Translations under genes and position numbers: made by a program
Assembly: GCF_011046895.1 (NCBI RefSeq)
Contig: NZ_CP049250.1
Span: 2,206,501 to 2,270,500, forward strand
Direction of reading: 5' to 3'
Length of the DNA: 64,000 bases
Source: Rhizobium rhizoryzae
GTDB taxonomy: Bacteria > Pseudomonadota > Alphaproteobacteria > Rhizobiales > Rhizobiaceae
Shown here: piece by piece, positions 16,507 to 27,971 of the stretch
Layout of the letters: each line of letters opens with the position of its first letter
How positions within the stretch are numbered: the first letter of the stretch is position 1
Notes under the pieces: model-generated
What the model saw: the letters and a program-made list of their open reading frames with translations, nothing else
Databases searched by the model: none
Told to the model about the DNA's origin: nothing

Positions 16507-16947
16507 ATGAACCGCTTCTTGTCCAATGCGACGAACCGGATCGACTCGAAGGGGCGTGTTTCCGTCCCTGCGATGTTTCGTGCCGTTTTGACGCAGCGGA
16601 ACGTCCAGGAGCTTTATTGTCTCCAGGACCTGGTTTTTCCGGCGATCAGCGTCGGCGGTCCGGACCTGCTCGAGCGGTACGAGCGGCAGATCGCCCAGGC
16701 GGATCCATTCTCGCCGGAGGCCAACATGATGTCGCTGCTGGTGCACGGCGGCGGCGTCTACATGCGGCTCGATGCGGAGGGCCGGTTGGCGGTCACGGAT
16801 TTCATTCGCGACTTCACCGGAATCACGACGGAAGTCACCTTCGTGGGTCGCTCGGATCATTTTCAGCTATGGCAGCCCCAGGCGTTTCACGAGGCGCAGG
16901 TGGTGGCCAGAGAGGGTCGCGCTCGTCTTCCGGTGCGGCCTGCCTAG
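16507..16947 (+). CDS. mraZ: MraZ: DNA-binding repressor of the division/cell-wall cluster
   Basis: 146 residues from the ATG at 16507. The protein begins [20 protein letters not shown], the usual MraZ start in rhizobia. An ATG at 16495 lies only 3 bases after GGAGG, whereas 16507 lies 15 bases away, so the ribosome binding site does not settle it. Two SpoVT/AbrB-like halves each carry the family signature: [13 protein letters not shown] (first) and [13 protein letters not shown] (second). The ring-shaped family binds GTGGG-type repeats and controls its own operon. It is the first gene of the cluster; rsmH follows after 14 bases. Confidence 0.93.
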   Translation: MNRFLSNATNRIDSKGRVSVPAMFRAVLTQRNVQELYCLQDLVFPAISVGGPDLLERYERQIAQADPFSPEANMMSLLVHGGGVYMRLDAEGRLAVTDFIRDFTGITTEVTFVGRSDHFQLWQPQAFHEAQVVAREGRARLPVRPA

Positions 16948-16961
16948 AACAGGGGATTGGA

Positions 16962-17987
16962 ATGGCGGCGAATCTTGGCGAGGGTAACTCCGAGGCCGAT
17001 GGCGGACTGGTACGTCACATTCCGGTTATGCTGAACGAGGTGCTGGAGACCTTGGCTCCGGCTCCGGGCAAGGTGATCCTTGACGGTACGTTCGGCGCGG
17101 GTGGCTATACCCGCGCCATTCTCTCCACCGGCGCCAATGTCATTGCGCTCGATCGCGACCCCAATGCGATCGCAAGCGGTCAGCCAATGGTTGCTGAATT
17201 TGGCGGTCGCCTGAAACTCATTTCCTCGCGCTTTTCAGAACTCGCATCCCACGCTCCTGATGGTGGTCTGGACGGTATCGTTCTCGATATCGGCGTGTCT
17301 TCGATGCAGATTGATGAGGCGGATCGCGGCTTTTCGTTTCAGCGCAACGGCCCTCTGGACATGCGCATGTCTGCTTCCGGCGTTTCAGCCGCTGATGTCG
17401 TAAACCGCGCCAAGGCTGGCGACATGGCGCGCATTTTTGGATTTCTGGGTGAGGAAAAGCAGGCGGGGCGCATCGCGCGCGCCATCGAAAAGCGCCGTGC
17501 GAGCGAACCTTTTGCCACGACGCGCGATCTTGCCAACCTCATCGAGAGCGTCAACCCACGCAAGGCCAAGGACAAGATCCATCCTGCAACGCGGGTATTT
17601 CAGGCGCTGCGCATCTTCGTGAACGATGAACTGGGTGAGCTTGCGCAGGCATTGTTTGCGGCGGAGCAGGCTTTAAAGCCGGGCGGCCGACTGGTGGTCG
17701 TCAGTTTCCATTCGCTGGAAGACCGTCTAGTGAAACGCTTTCTGACGGATCGGTCCGGCAAGGCGAGCGGGTCACGCCATCTGCCGATGGTTGAGGACAA
17801 GCCCTCGATTTTCGAGCCGGTTGGCAAAGGAATGCTGTCTGCGACCGAGGCGGAAGCATCCGTCAACCCTCGCGCAAGGTCCGCCAAGCTACGTGCAGCC
17901 TTCAGAACTGCAAGTCCGGCTCGCGCCGTGGATTTCTCGATTTTCGATCTGCCTGAACTGACCAGCCTGGAAAAGATGGGAGCCTGA
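16962..17987 (+). CDS. rsmH: 16S rRNA (cytosine(1402)-N4)-methyltransferase RsmH
   Basis: 341 residues from the ATG at 16962, preceded by AGGGGA. The in-frame upstream extension overlaps mraZ and is not coding. SAM motif [15 protein letters not shown], then [26 protein letters not shown], and the C-terminal [15 protein letters not shown] typical of RsmH/MraW. It methylates N4 of C1402 in the decoding site. It is in its standard place between mraZ and ftsL. Confidence 0.97.
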   Translation: MAANLGEGNSEADGGLVRHIPVMLNEVLETLAPAPGKVILDGTFGAGGYTRAILSTGANVIALDRDPNAIASGQPMVAEFGGRLKLISSRFSELASHAPDGGLDGIVLDIGVSSMQIDEADRGFSFQRNGPLDMRMSASGVSAADVVNRAKAGDMARIFGFLGEEKQAGRIARAIEKRRASEPFATTRDLANLIESVNPRKAKDKIHPATRVFQALRIFVNDELGELAQALFAAEQALKPGGRLVVVSFHSLEDRLVKRFLTDRSGKASGSRHLPMVEDKPSIFEPVGKGMLSATEAEASVNPRARSAKLRAAFRTASPARAVDFSIFDLPELTSLEKMGA

Positions 17988-17989
17988 AT

Positions 17990-18463
17990 ATGCTGAGGAG
18001 CTTCGATCTCGTGCTGATCGGCGTCATGACGGCTACCGCCGTCGTGACCTACAGCATCAAGCACAGGGCAGATCTCAAACTGGAAGAAGTGCGTCGGCTG
18101 GAGACGGAAATCCGGCTGGAACACGATACAATTGATCTGCTGAAAGCTGACTGGGCCTTGCTGACGCAGCCGAACCGGCTTCATCGCCTGATCGGTCAGT
18201 ATCAGGCGGAATTGGAACTGGAGCCGACGCAGCCGACCCAGCTTGCGATGCCTAAGGAACTGCCGATGCCAAAATCGCAGTTGCCGCAGCCTGAGACGAC
18301 GATCGAAGAACTGATCGCGCAGGTGGACCCTGAAGTTGCTGCCGCCTTGAAGGGTGTTGATGCAGCCAAGGCCAAGCCGCCGAAATCGAAGATCCCCGTG
18401 CCGCTTGCGCGTGGCAAGACTCCAAGCGTTGATTCTATTGCAACCGGATCGGTGAACCACTGA
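17990..18463 (+). CDS. ftsL: Cell division protein FtsL
   Basis: 157 residues. One N-terminal membrane span (FDLVLIGVMTATAVVTYSI) is followed by a periplasmic coiled coil (about 30-75). A proline-rich tail (PTQPTQLAMPKELPMPKSQL) is longer than in enterobacterial FtsL. It bridges FtsQ to FtsW/FtsI at the septum. It starts 2 bases after rsmH, and its stop overlaps the ftsI start by one base (TGATG). Low sequence conservation is normal; the call rests on topology and position. Confidence 0.92.
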   Translation: MLRSFDLVLIGVMTATAVVTYSIKHRADLKLEEVRRLETEIRLEHDTIDLLKADWALLTQPNRLHRLIGQYQAELELEPTQPTQLAMPKELPMPKSQLPQPETTIEELIAQVDPEVAAALKGVDAAKAKPPKSKIPVPLARGKTPSVDSIATGSVNH

Positions 18464-20202
18464 TGGCTTTCCTTTCGCGCGTAATGGTTCTGAAGAGCCG
18501 GGCTCATTTTTCCGCAGGCGCCAAGAGACCCGCCTTTGGCGGCGCCAGTTTCGAGGGCAGCCGCAAGCGAAAATCCGCGCAGGCCCGCAATCGCGTCGGC
18601 ATCATCATCGCCTGCTTCCTCGGCTTCTACTGTGTGATTGGCGGACGGCTGGTCTTTTATGCCATGAAGGAGCCGGAAGCGACGTCGAGCATCATGCCTG
18701 CCGACCGGCTGATGGCATCGCGCCCGGACATTCTGGACCGGAACGGTGAAGTGCTGGCCACCGACATTCGCACGGTTTCGCTGTTTGCGGAGCCGCACAA
18801 GATCGTTGATCCGGATGAAGTCATCGAGAAACTGCGCACGGTTCTGCCGGACATCGATGCCAAGCAGATCTACCACAAGCTCTCGTCCAAATCCCGCTTC
18901 CAGTGGCTTCGTCGCCAGCTTACACCCAAGCAGCAGAGCGAAATTCTGGCACTCGGCATTCCCGGCATCGGTTTCCGGCCCGAGAAGCGCCGGTTCTATC
19001 CGGGAGGCGCCACGGCTGCCCATATCGTCGGCTACGTCAACATCGACAACCGCGGCGTTGCAGGCATGGAACGATATATCGACAGTCAGGGCCTTGCCGA
19101 TCTCGCAGCCGTGGGCATGACGAGCGATCAGCCGCTGGAACCCGTCAAGCTTTCGATCGATGTTCGCGTTCAGGCAATCCTGCGCGAAGTGCTGATGTCG
19201 GCCATCCAGAAGTTCCGCGCCAAGGGGGCGGGCGGCGTTGTGCTGGATGCCAATACGGGTGAGATTCTCGCCATGGCGTCCGCACCGGATTTCGATCCGA
19301 ACGATCCGGCAGCAGGTGGTGAGGAAGGCTGGCTGAACCGCATGTCGAACGGCACGTTCGAGATGGGCTCCACGTTCAAATCCTTCTCGCTGGCCATGGC
19401 GCTCGATTCAGGCAAGTTCTCGATGAACGACAGTTTCGATGCGCGTTATCCAATCCGCATAGGTGGCTTCACGATCAAGGATTTCCACGGCAAGGGACGT
19501 TTTCTCACCATGCCGGAAGTGTTCCAGTATTCGTCCAACATCGGTACCGCGAAAATGGCGGATGCCGTCGGCATTGAGGGACACAAGGAATTCCTGACAC
19601 GGCTGGGCCTCTTGTCGCGCATGCAAACGGAGCTTCCTGAAGTTGCGACGCCGTCGCAGCCGAAAGCATGGAAGAAGATCAACTCGATCACGATTTCCTT
19701 CGGTCACGGTGTGTCGACGACGCCACTTCAGACCGCGGTTGCCGGAGCCGTGCTGGTAAACGGCGGTCGCCTCATCCAGCCGACATTCCTGCCGCGTTCC
19801 GTGGAGCAGGCGAACGAAGTGGCTTCGACTGTTATCAAGAAGACAACAAGCGATAACATGCGCTGGCTGTTCGGCTGGAATGGAACGCAGGGTTCTGGCA
19901 AGAACGCCCTGGTGGAAGGCTTTGATGTGGGTGGCAAGACGGGGACGGCCGACAAGGTCATCAACGGGCGCTATAACCACGACCACAACTTCAACGCCTT
20001 CCTAGCCGCGTTCCCCATCTACAAGCCGCAATATGTGGTTTTGACCTTCATCGACGATCCGCGCAGCGAGACAGACCGAGCCGTTCTGGCCGGTAACAGT
20101 GCCGCGCCCATGGTCAAGGAGATCATCAGCCGCTCCGCCGCTGTTCTCGGTGTAAAACCAAGATTTGGAGAAAACGGTTCCGCCATGCTTGTGTCCTATT
20201 AG
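18463..20202 (+). CDS. ftsI: Septal peptidoglycan transpeptidase FtsI (PBP3, class B)
   Basis: 579 residues. A membrane anchor lies at about 46-66 (GIIIACFLGFYCVIGGRLVF). The class B PBP dimerisation domain begins RPDILDRNGEVLATDI, followed by the transpeptidase. The nucleophile Ser303 lies in GSTFKS; the SxN motif is in QYSSNIGTAK and KTG in VGGKTGTADK. It crosslinks septal peptidoglycan with FtsW and is a beta-lactam target. The long basic cytoplasmic N-terminus (about 45 residues, many Arg/Lys) is longer than in E. coli. Confidence 0.97.
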   Translation: MAFLSRVMVLKSRAHFSAGAKRPAFGGASFEGSRKRKSAQARNRVGIIIACFLGFYCVIGGRLVFYAMKEPEATSSIMPADRLMASRPDILDRNGEVLATDIRTVSLFAEPHKIVDPDEVIEKLRTVLPDIDAKQIYHKLSSKSRFQWLRRQLTPKQQSEILALGIPGIGFRPEKRRFYPGGATAAHIVGYVNIDNRGVAGMERYIDSQGLADLAAVGMTSDQPLEPVKLSIDVRVQAILREVLMSAIQKFRAKGAGGVVLDANTGEILAMASAPDFDPNDPAAGGEEGWLNRMSNGTFEMGSTFKSFSLAMALDSGKFSMNDSFDARYPIRIGGFTIKDFHGKGRFLTMPEVFQYSSNIGTAKMADAVGIEGHKEFLTRLGLLSRMQTELPEVATPSQPKAWKKINSITISFGHGVSTTPLQTAVAGAVLVNGGRLIQPTFLPRSVEQANEVASTVIKKTTSDNMRWLFGWNGTQGSGKNALVEGFDVGGKTGTADKVINGRYNHDHNFNAFLAAFPIYKPQYVVLTFIDDPRSETDRAVLAGNSAAPMVKEIISRSAAVLGVKPRFGENGSAMLVSY

Positions 20203-20266
20203 GCCATAATGAATGGGCCCGTCGATTCGCGGCTACGGGACAGGCCGCTTCGCAGAGAGGGTACCG

Positions 20267-21721
20267 ATGAAACTTGATTACTTCTCCGGGATCATTCCGG
20301 AGATTGCCGCACAGCCGGACGGCGTTCGCGATCTCGCAATTAGCGGCATTTCTGCCGATAGCCGCAAGATCGAACCGGGCATGCTGTTCGTTGCCATTCC
20401 CGGCAACAAGGCAAATGGTGCAGCATTCGCCGCGGACGCCGTGACACGGGGTGCGTCTGCAATCATCTCGTCCGAAGAGCTCAATGTCAGCATACCGGTC
20501 ATTCGTGTCGGGAATGTCCGCAGGGTTCTGGCACTGGCTGCTGCCCGTTTTCATGACGCGCAGCCGGGCACGATCGTTGCCGTGACGGGAACGGCGGGTA
20601 AAACCTCCGTAGCGTCGTTCACGCGGCAGATCTGGGCGCACGCCGGCCTTGCTGCCGCGCAGATCGGCACGACGGGTGTCATTTCTCCCACGCGCAATGA
20701 ATATGGCTCGCTCACCACGCCTGACCCGGTTGCCCTGCATGCGCTGCTGGCCGAACTGGCGCGCGAGGGTGTAACGCACGCAGCCATGGAGGCTTCCAGT
20801 CACGGCCTCGACCAGAGCCGCCTGGATGGTGTGCGCTTGGCCGCCGCAGCCTTTACCAATCTTGGCCGCGACCACATGGATTACCATCCGACGATGGAAG
20901 ACTATATGGCCGCCAAGATGCGGCTGTTTGATACATTGCTTCCGAAGGGCAGTCCCGCGGTCATCTTCGCGGATGATCCATGGTCGGCCAAGGCTATCGA
21001 GGTTGCCAAGGCTGCGGGCCACGACGTGCTGACGGTCGGGCGTGGCGGCAATTTCCTCAGCCTCAAGCGGGTCGAGCATTTTCGGCACAAGCAGTTGGCG
21101 GAAGTGCATGTCGATGGTCAGATCCACGAAGTGCACATTCCGCTGGCCGGGGATTTCCAGATCGCGAACGCTCTGGTTTCGGCTGGATTGGCGATTGCCA
21201 CAGGCGTTGCGCCGAAGGTCGCCATGGCGGCGCTGGAGCGCCTCGTTGGTGCCTCTGGCCGGTTGGAGCTGGTGGGCCAGACACGGCAGGGCTCACCGGC
21301 CTATGTCGACTATGCCCACAAGCCGGAAGCGCTGGAAAACGTTTTGACATCCGTTCGTCCGTTCACGACCGGACGCGTGATCGTCGTCTTCGGATGTGGC
21401 GGTGATCGCGACAAGGGCAAGCGTCCGATCATGGGAGAGATCGCGGCGCGTCTGGCGGATATCGTGATCGTTACCGACGATAATCCACGATCGGAAGATC
21501 CGGCGACCATCCGTTCCGAAATCATGGCTGCCGCACCATCCGCCACCGAAATCGGCGATCGGGCGCAGGCCATTCGTCATGCGGTTTCGCTGATGGATGC
21601 TGGTGATACGCTGATCGTGGCAGGTAAGGGCCATGAGGAGGGCCAGACGGTTGGCACCACGGTGCTGCCGTTCTCCGACCATGTCGAGGTGCGAAAAGCT
21701 TTGGAGGGTGTGACGCAGTGA
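20267..21721 (+). CDS. murE: UDP-MurNAc-L-Ala-D-Glu:meso-diaminopimelate ligase MurE
   Basis: 484 residues from the ATG at 20267, preceded by GAGAGG at 6 bases; earlier in-frame starts lack a site. Mur ligase family: ATP loop [11 protein letters not shown], then [16 protein letters not shown], and [16 protein letters not shown]. The DNPR signature ([13 protein letters not shown]) indicates meso-DAP rather than lysine as the added residue. It is the third-residue ligase of the stem peptide. It overlaps murF by 4 bases. Confidence 0.97.
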   Translation: MKLDYFSGIIPEIAAQPDGVRDLAISGISADSRKIEPGMLFVAIPGNKANGAAFAADAVTRGASAIISSEELNVSIPVIRVGNVRRVLALAAARFHDAQPGTIVAVTGTAGKTSVASFTRQIWAHAGLAAAQIGTTGVISPTRNEYGSLTTPDPVALHALLAELAREGVTHAAMEASSHGLDQSRLDGVRLAAAAFTNLGRDHMDYHPTMEDYMAAKMRLFDTLLPKGSPAVIFADDPWSAKAIEVAKAAGHDVLTVGRGGNFLSLKRVEHFRHKQLAEVHVDGQIHEVHIPLAGDFQIANALVSAGLAIATGVAPKVAMAALERLVGASGRLELVGQTRQGSPAYVDYAHKPEALENVLTSVRPFTTGRVIVVFGCGGDRDKGKRPIMGEIAARLADIVIVTDDNPRSEDPATIRSEIMAAAPSATEIGDRAQAIRHAVSLMDAGDTLIVAGKGHEEGQTVGTTVLPFSDHVEVRKALEGVTQ

Positions 21722-23145
21722 GCTGGCTATGGACAACGGCAGATATGATTGCTGCGATGGGGGGGCGGCCCATCGGTTCGCTTCCTGCCGGGATAACCGG
21801 CATCTCCATCGATAGCCGCACCATTGCTCCGGGTGAGGCATTTTTCGCGATCAAGGGCGACCGCGTCGACGGACACGATTATGCAACGACGGCCATGGCA
21901 AACGGTGCGGCGCTTCTGGTCGTTGCGGAAGCCAAGCTTCCGGCCATGGGCCGGATTACGACGCCGATGATCGTTGTGGATGATGTGCTCGCAGCACTCG
22001 GTCGTCTGGCTGTTGCCGCGCGCGCGCGTACCGACGCCAAGATCGTCGGTGTCACCGGCTCCGTGGGCAAGACAACGACCAAGGAAATGTTGCGCACTCT
22101 GCTTGCACCGTCTGGCAAGGTGCATACGGCTGTCGCTTCCTTCAACAATCACTGGGGCGTACCGCTGACGCTGGCGCGCATGCCTGCCGATACCGATTAT
22201 GGTGTCTTTGAAATCGGTATGAACCACCCGAACGAAATTCGTCCACTTGTGAAGATGGTGCGCCCACATGTCGCGATCATCACGACGATTGCGGCGGCCC
22301 ATCTCGGGCATTTCAACAGCCTGGAAGAGATTGCCTCCGCGAAGGCCGAGATCTTCGAAGGCGTGGAGCCGGGTGGCGCTGTTCTCCTCAACCGGGATAA
22401 CAAGCAGTTCGCTTATCTGGAGCGGATTGCCCAGGAACTGGCGCTTCCGAACATTCTGACCTTCGGACAACATGCCAAAGCCGATTACCGTCTTGCGGAT
22501 TTCGAAGGCTCCGCCGAAGGGTCCACCATCTGGGCGGTGCTGGATGGCGAAACGGTGGAAGTGCATATCGGGGCTCCGGGTCGCCACATCGCGGAAAATG
22601 CGCTGGCGGCACTGGCGGTCGTCTCGTTGCTGGGCGCCGATGTTGACGCAGCACGTGCTGCGCTGGCGGATCTTCGCCCCGTCAAGGGCAGGGGCGAACG
22701 GCATCGCCTGTCGATGACCGGCGGACATCTCACCCTGATCGATGAGAGCTACAACGCCAATCCCGCCTCCATGCGGGCAGCAATCGCGCTTCTGGCTGCA
22801 ACGCCACCGCAGGGTGCGGGCCGCCGCATTGCGGTTCTGGGCGACATGCTGGAAATGGGCGCCTTTTCGCAGAAGGTGCATGAGGAACTTGCCGGACCAC
22901 TTCTGGCCGCCGGGATTGAGCATGTGTGGCTGGCGGGGGCGGAAATGGCGGCGCTCCGCGATGCGCTTCCGGACAGCGTTCAGGTGGAATATCGCGCGAC
23001 GACGCCGGAACTGGTGGAGTTTGCCGTTCGCAATGTGATACCGGGCGACGTGCTGATGGTGAAATCCTCTCTCGGCATCGGCTTCGGCAAGATCGTCGCG
23101 GCGCTTATTGACAACTATCCGCCCTTGTCTGACACGGGGCGCTGA
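21718..23145 (+). CDS. murF: UDP-MurNAc-tripeptide:D-Ala-D-Ala ligase MurF
   Basis: 475 residues. The GTG start overlaps the murE stop (GTGA). ATP loop [28 protein letters not shown], and [16 protein letters not shown] of the C-terminal domain are diagnostic. It adds D-Ala-D-Ala to complete the pentapeptide in the cytoplasm. Translationally coupled to murE. The upstream N-terminal domain mirrors that of MurE ([17 protein letters not shown]), as expected. Confidence 0.97.
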   Translation: MSWLWTTADMIAAMGGRPIGSLPAGITGISIDSRTIAPGEAFFAIKGDRVDGHDYATTAMANGAALLVVAEAKLPAMGRITTPMIVVDDVLAALGRLAVAARARTDAKIVGVTGSVGKTTTKEMLRTLLAPSGKVHTAVASFNNHWGVPLTLARMPADTDYGVFEIGMNHPNEIRPLVKMVRPHVAIITTIAAAHLGHFNSLEEIASAKAEIFEGVEPGGAVLLNRDNKQFAYLERIAQELALPNILTFGQHAKADYRLADFEGSAEGSTIWAVLDGETVEVHIGAPGRHIAENALAALAVVSLLGADVDAARAALADLRPVKGRGERHRLSMTGGHLTLIDESYNANPASMRAAIALLAATPPQGAGRRIAVLGDMLEMGAFSQKVHEELAGPLLAAGIEHVWLAGAEMAALRDALPDSVQVEYRATTPELVEFAVRNVIPGDVLMVKSSLGIGFGKIVAALIDNYPPLSDTGR

Positions 23146-23172
23146 TTTGACCTTCCAGAAGAAAGACTTCCC

Positions 23173-24273
23173 ATGCTGATTTGGCTTGTAGAGCTTGCGA
23201 GCAGCTTTCAGATCTTCAACCTGTTTCGCTACATCACGTTCCGGACAGGTGCCGCGCTCTTCACCTCAGCGCTCATCGTCTTCCTGTTCGGGCCGCGCAT
23301 GATTGCGTCGCTCCGCATCCGGCAGGGGAAGGGGCAGCCCATCCGCGCCGACGGCCCGCAAACGCATTTCAAGAAGGCTGGGACCCCCACCATGGGCGGC
23401 CTGATGATCCTGACAGGTATCGTCGGCGGCTCTTTGCTCTGGGCAGACCTTTCCAACATCTACGTCGTCGCCACCCTGCTGGTCACGCTCGGTTTTGGCG
23501 CCATCGGCTTTTACGATGACTATCTCAAGGTCACGAAGCAGACGGATAAAGGGTTCTCTGGCAAGGCGCGTCTGGGCATCGAATTCCTGATCGCCGGGAT
23601 TGCGGTCTACTTCATGATGCGCGTCTCCATCGCCAATGCGCCGAACGGCTCCGTGCTCGGCACCTCGGTCACGTTCCCGTTCTTCAAGAACGTTCTCTTG
23701 AATCTCGGCGTCTTCTTCGTCGTGTTCGGCGGTTTCGTGATTGTTGCTGCAGGTAACGCCGTGAACCTGACGGATGGTCTCGATGGTCTTGCGATCGTGC
23801 CTGTCATGATTGCCGCCGCCTCTTTCGGCATCATCGCCTATCTGGCCGGTAATGCCGTCTTTGCAGATTACCTGCAGATCAACTTCGTGCCCGGAACGGG
23901 AGAACTGGCGGTGATCCTGGGCGCTGTCATCGGGGCGGGACTAGGGTTTCTCTGGTTCAACGCTCCGCCTGCCGCTATCTTCATGGGCGATACCGGTTCA
24001 CTCGCGCTGGGCGGCCTCATCGGTTCCGTGGCGGTTGCCACAAAGCACGAGATCGTCATGGCGATCATCGGTGGCCTCTTCGTGATGGAAACGCTGTCTG
24101 TCATCATCCAGGTCGGCTTCTTCAAGCTGACGGGACGCCGCGTGTTTCTCATGGCACCAATCCATCACCATTTCGAAAAGCTGGGCTGGACGGAAAGCCA
24201 GGTCGTCATCCGGTTCTGGATCATTGCCGTGGGTCTCGCCATGCTTGGCCTCTCCACGCTCAAGCTGCGGTAA
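23173..24273 (+). CDS. mraY: Phospho-MurNAc-pentapeptide translocase MraY
   Basis: 366 residues with about ten membrane spans. Signatures: GTPTMGG (residues about 70-76), FYDDYLKV with the catalytic Asp pair, [13 protein letters not shown], and [12 protein letters not shown] near the end. It transfers phospho-MurNAc-pentapeptide to undecaprenyl phosphate, making lipid I at the inner membrane. Placed 27 bases after murF and 5 bases before murD. Confidence 0.97.
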   Translation: MLIWLVELASSFQIFNLFRYITFRTGAALFTSALIVFLFGPRMIASLRIRQGKGQPIRADGPQTHFKKAGTPTMGGLMILTGIVGGSLLWADLSNIYVVATLLVTLGFGAIGFYDDYLKVTKQTDKGFSGKARLGIEFLIAGIAVYFMMRVSIANAPNGSVLGTSVTFPFFKNVLLNLGVFFVVFGGFVIVAAGNAVNLTDGLDGLAIVPVMIAAASFGIIAYLAGNAVFADYLQINFVPGTGELAVILGAVIGAGLGFLWFNAPPAAIFMGDTGSLALGGLIGSVAVATKHEIVMAIIGGLFVMETLSVIIQVGFFKLTGRRVFLMAPIHHHFEKLGWTESQVVIRFWIIAVGLAMLGLSTLKLR

Positions 24274-24278
24274 TCACC

Positions 24279-25685
24279 ATGATCGCTGTCACAACATTTG
24301 CCGGGCGCAAGGTCGCGCTTTTCGGCCTCGGCGGTTCGGGTCTCGCAACGGCGCAGGCCTTGATTGCCGGTGGCGCAGATGTGATTGCATGGGATGATAA
24401 TCCAGACAGCGTTGCGAAGGCGCAGCAGGCCGGTGTTAACACCGGCGATCTTCGAGAGATCGACTGGGCAGCGCAAGCGGCTTTCGTTTTGTCTCCCGGC
24501 GTGCCGTTGACGCATCCCAAGCCGCACTGGAGCGTGGATCTGGCCCGCTCGGCGGGTGTCGAGATCATTGGTGATGTCGAGCTTTTCGTGCGGGAACGCC
24601 GCGCTCATGCGCCCGATTGCCCGTTCATCGCCATTACAGGCACAAACGGCAAATCCACCACAACGGCTCTGATTGCGCATATTCTGAAGTCCAGTGGACG
24701 GGATACGCAACTTGGCGGCAACATCGGTACGGCTGTGCTGACGCTCGATCCGCCCAAGGCTGGGCGCTTCTATGTGGTCGAGTGCTCGTCCTATCAGATC
24801 GATCTTGCACCGACGATCAACCCCAGTGCGGGCATCCTGCTTAACCTGACGCCGGATCATCTGGATCGTCACGGGACCATGCAGCATTACGCGGATGTAA
24901 AGGAGCGACTGGTTGCCGGAAGCCAGATGGCGATCGTCGGTGTCGATGACAGTTACTGCACGCTGATTGCGGATCGCATCGAGCGGGCGGGTGTCCGGGT
25001 CAATCGCATTTCCCGCCGCACGGTGCTGGCCGACGGGTTCTATTTCGCAGATGGCGGGATCGTTCACGCGCAAGCCGGCAAATCGGAGCCGATCGCGGAT
25101 CTTCAGGGCATCGATACCCTCAAGGGATCGCACAATGCGCAGAACGCGGCAGCGGCCATCGGAGCCTGCCTTGCCGTCGGCGTGTCGATCGAGGAGATCC
25201 AAGCAGGGCTTCGCAGCTTTCCTGGCCTGAAGCACCGCATGCAGCCTGTTGGCCGCAAGGGCTCCGTGACCTTCGTCAACGATTCGAAGGCAACGAATGC
25301 CGATGCGGCTGCGCCAGCCCTTTCCAGCTACGACCGCATCTTCTGGATTGCTGGGGGACTTCCCAAATCCGGCGGCATCGCAAGCCTCGCGCCACTCTTC
25401 CCGCGTATTGTGAAAGCCTATCTGATTGGAGAGGCGGCTCCGGAGTTTGCGTCAACGCTGGGTGAAGCGGTCCCTTACGAGATCTCCGGGACGTTGGAAC
25501 GCGCGGTTGAACATGCAGCGAAGGATGCCCAGGCAGATGGCGGGACGAGTGTCGTGATGTTGTCTCCGGCCTGCGCGAGCTTTGACCAGTTCAGGAATTT
25601 CGAAGTCAGAGGCGACCGGTTCGTATCTCTGGTGGCAGCACTCGATGGCGTGACAATGCTCATCGAGCCGGAAAAAGGACAGTAA
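24279..25685 (+). CDS. murD: UDP-MurNAc-L-Ala:D-glutamate ligase MurD
   Basis: 468 residues. An N-terminal Rossmann-like domain ([20 protein letters not shown]) precedes the ATP loop [37 protein letters not shown] and the C-terminal [13 protein letters not shown] (with the family S-K-A-T-N) are all present. It adds D-Glu to UDP-MurNAc-Ala. Part of the lipid II precursor run, 1 base before ftsW. Confidence 0.97.
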   Translation: MIAVTTFAGRKVALFGLGGSGLATAQALIAGGADVIAWDDNPDSVAKAQQAGVNTGDLREIDWAAQAAFVLSPGVPLTHPKPHWSVDLARSAGVEIIGDVELFVRERRAHAPDCPFIAITGTNGKSTTTALIAHILKSSGRDTQLGGNIGTAVLTLDPPKAGRFYVVECSSYQIDLAPTINPSAGILLNLTPDHLDRHGTMQHYADVKERLVAGSQMAIVGVDDSYCTLIADRIERAGVRVNRISRRTVLADGFYFADGGIVHAQAGKSEPIADLQGIDTLKGSHNAQNAAAAIGACLAVGVSIEEIQAGLRSFPGLKHRMQPVGRKGSVTFVNDSKATNADAAAPALSSYDRIFWIAGGLPKSGGIASLAPLFPRIVKAYLIGEAAPEFASTLGEAVPYEISGTLERAVEHAAKDAQADGGTSVVMLSPACASFDQFRNFEVRGDRFVSLVAALDGVTMLIEPEKGQ

Positions 25686-25686
25686 G

Positions 25687-26841
25687 ATGGTAAGTCGCGC
25701 CGATCGAGGGGCACTGGCAGACTGGTTCTGGACGATCGATCGCTTTTTTCTGGCGACCTTCATTCTGTTGATGGGCATCGGCTTCATGTTGTCCTTTGCG
25801 GCGTCACCGCCGGTGGCGGAGCGTATCGGGCTGCCGAGCTTCCACTTCGTGGAACGTCATGCCATCTTCCTTGCTCCTTCTATCCTGGTGATGATCGGGC
25901 TTTCCTTCCTGACGCCGAGACAGGTACGCCGGGCTGCTATCATTCTCCTGATCATGTCGATCGCGATGATGGTTCTTGCGCTGTTCTTCGGAACGGAAAT
26001 CAAGGGCTCGCGCCGCTGGTTCGCCATTGGTAGCCTTTCGATCCAGCCATCGGAATTTCTGAAGCCTGCATTCGTCGTGGTCTGTGCCTGGCTGTTTGCC
26101 GAGCACGCGCGCCAACCGGAAGTGCCCGGCAACTTCTTCGCGATCATTCTCTTTGGCATTGTTGGCGCGCTTCTTGTGGCGCAGCCCGACCTTGGCCAGA
26201 CGATCCTTGTCAGCGCGGTCTGGGGCGGAATGTTCTTCATGGCCGGCATGCCGTGGCTGTGGATCATCCTCCTTGGTGGTCTTGGTGCAGGGGGAATCGT
26301 CGGCGCCTATTACATCTTCCCTCACGTTGCAGGGCGTATCGACCGCTTCATGACGGGTGAGGGGGATACATTCCAGGTTGATACCGCGCGCGAGGCGATC
26401 ATTCGCGGCGACTGGTTTGGTCAGGGTCCGGGTGAAGGCATCGTCAAGCGCATCCTGCCGGACAGCCATACGGACTTCATTTTCTCCGTCGCGGCGGAAG
26501 AATTCGGTATCGTGTTCTGCATGGCCATGGTGGCGATTTTCGCCTTCATCGTCATTCGCGGCTTGAGCCACGCCTATCGTGAAAAGAACGATTTCAATCG
26601 CTTTGCAGTCGCGGGTCTCGTTCTTCAGATCGGTATCCAGTCGATGATCAACATCGGCGTCAATCTGGAGCTTATGCCGGCAAAGGGCATGACGCTGCCG
26701 CTGATATCCTATGGTGGGTCTTCCATGATCGCGATCTGCATCACGGCTGGGTTCATTCTGGCGCTGACCCGTCATCGTCCGGAAAAACGGGCGCAGGAGC
26801 GAAGCCTCTTCAGGGTTTCCCACGGCGTGCCTGCGGAGTGA
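25687..26841 (+). CDS. ftsW: Septal peptidoglycan glycosyltransferase FtsW (SEDS family)
   Basis: 384 residues with about ten membrane spans. SEDS features: SRRWFAIGSLSIQPSEFLK, VAQPDLGQTIL, HTDFIFSVAAEEFGI, and ISYGGSSMIA near the C-terminus. It polymerises lipid II at the septum with FtsI. Its start is 1 base after the murD stop, and murG follows after 5 bases, so it is buried in the operon. Confidence 0.97.
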   Translation: MVSRADRGALADWFWTIDRFFLATFILLMGIGFMLSFAASPPVAERIGLPSFHFVERHAIFLAPSILVMIGLSFLTPRQVRRAAIILLIMSIAMMVLALFFGTEIKGSRRWFAIGSLSIQPSEFLKPAFVVVCAWLFAEHARQPEVPGNFFAIILFGIVGALLVAQPDLGQTILVSAVWGGMFFMAGMPWLWIILLGGLGAGGIVGAYYIFPHVAGRIDRFMTGEGDTFQVDTAREAIIRGDWFGQGPGEGIVKRILPDSHTDFIFSVAAEEFGIVFCMAMVAIFAFIVIRGLSHAYREKNDFNRFAVAGLVLQIGIQSMINIGVNLELMPAKGMTLPLISYGGSSMIAICITAGFILALTRHRPEKRAQERSLFRVSHGVPAE

Positions 26842-26846
26842 GATGA

Positions 26847-27971
26847 ATGAGCAAAGGTGTTATCCTCCTCGCCGCCGGTGGTACCGGCGGCCATTTGTTT
26901 CCGGCGGAGGCGCTGGGGCACGAGTTGAAGTCGCGCGGGTGGTCTGTTCATCTCGTGACGGACAAGCGCGCCGAGCGCTTTGCAGGTTCCTTTCCTGCCG
27001 ACGAGATCCACGTTGTGCCGTCCGCGACCTTGGGTTCGAAGAACCCGATCTCAATCGCAAAATCCATGTTGACCTTGTGGAAAGGCTTAAGAGCAGCCCG
27101 CAAGCTGATGGCGGGCATCCGTCCATCCGCTGTGGTCGGATTTGGTGGTTATCCCACAATCCCGCCGCTTCTGGCGTCGACCGGCATGGGTATTCCTTCG
27201 CTCATTCATGAGCAGAATGCAGTCATGGGCCGCGCTAACAAGGCTCTGGCCAATCGCGTACAGGCCATTGCCGGCGGCTTCCTGCCTGATGATGGTGGAA
27301 AGCACGCCGCCAAGACGGTAATCACCGGCAACCCTGTGCGCCCCGCTGTGCTTGCGGCGGCGAACAGACCTTACCAGCCGTCTATCGGCAACGACCCGTT
27401 CAACCTCGTGGTGTTTGGCGGCAGCCAGGGCGCACAGTTCTTCTCCGGGGCCATTCCAACCGCGCTGGCATTGCTGAACGAGAGCGAGCGGGCCCGCGTG
27501 CGGTTGACGCAACAGGCGCGTCCCGATGACCGGTCGCAGGTCGATAGCTGCCTTGCCAAGCTGCAGATGAACGCCGACGTCTCGCCATTCTTTGGTGACA
27601 TGGCGGAGCGTATTGCCGCAGCCCATCTCGTGATCAGCCGATCCGGCGCGTCGACTGTGTCCGAGCTTGCCGTTATCGGCAGGCCCGCTCTCCTGGTGCC
27701 TTACCCCTATGCGCTAGACCACGATCAGGCAGCCAATGCTGCCGCGCTGGTGAAGGTCGGCGGCGCCAAGGTCGTGCCACAAGCGGAGCTTTCTCCGGAA
27801 AAGCTTTCCAAGATCATTTCCGGCGCAATGAACGAGCCGGAACGCATGGCGCAGATGGCGTCCTCGGCCAGAAAGGTGGGGCACCCGAACGCTGCGGCCT
27901 TGCTTGCCGATCTGGTGATCGCTATTGCCGCAAAACAGCAAGTTTCTTCATTCAAAGGAGTCGCAGCATGA
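26847..27971 (+). CDS. murG: UDP-GlcNAc:lipid I GlcNAc transferase MurG
   Basis: 374 residues, GT28 family. The N-terminal glycine-rich loop [31 protein letters not shown], and [14 protein letters not shown] match MurG. In the C-terminal half are [12 protein letters not shown] and [15 protein letters not shown], the UDP-GlcNAc-binding side. It makes lipid II on the cytoplasmic face of the inner membrane. Its last 4 bases overlap the murC start. Confidence 0.97.
   Translation: MSKGVILLAAGGTGGHLFPAEALGHELKSRGWSVHLVTDKRAERFAGSFPADEIHVVPSATLGSKNPISIAKSMLTLWKGLRAARKLMAGIRPSAVVGFGGYPTIPPLLASTGMGIPSLIHEQNAVMGRANKALANRVQAIAGGFLPDDGGKHAAKTVITGNPVRPAVLAAANRPYQPSIGNDPFNLVVFGGSQGAQFFSGAIPTALALLNESERARVRLTQQARPDDRSQVDSCLAKLQMNADVSPFFGDMAERIAAAHLVISRSGASTVSELAVIGRPALLVPYPYALDHDQAANAAALVKVGGAKVVPQAELSPEKLSKIISGAMNEPERMAQMASSARKVGHPNAAALLADLVIAIAAKQQVSSFKGVAA

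Noticed and set aside
16320..16961. In-frame extension of rsmH over the mraZ leader and gene
   Set aside because: RsmH homology begins after 16962, and mraZ occupies the region in another frame.
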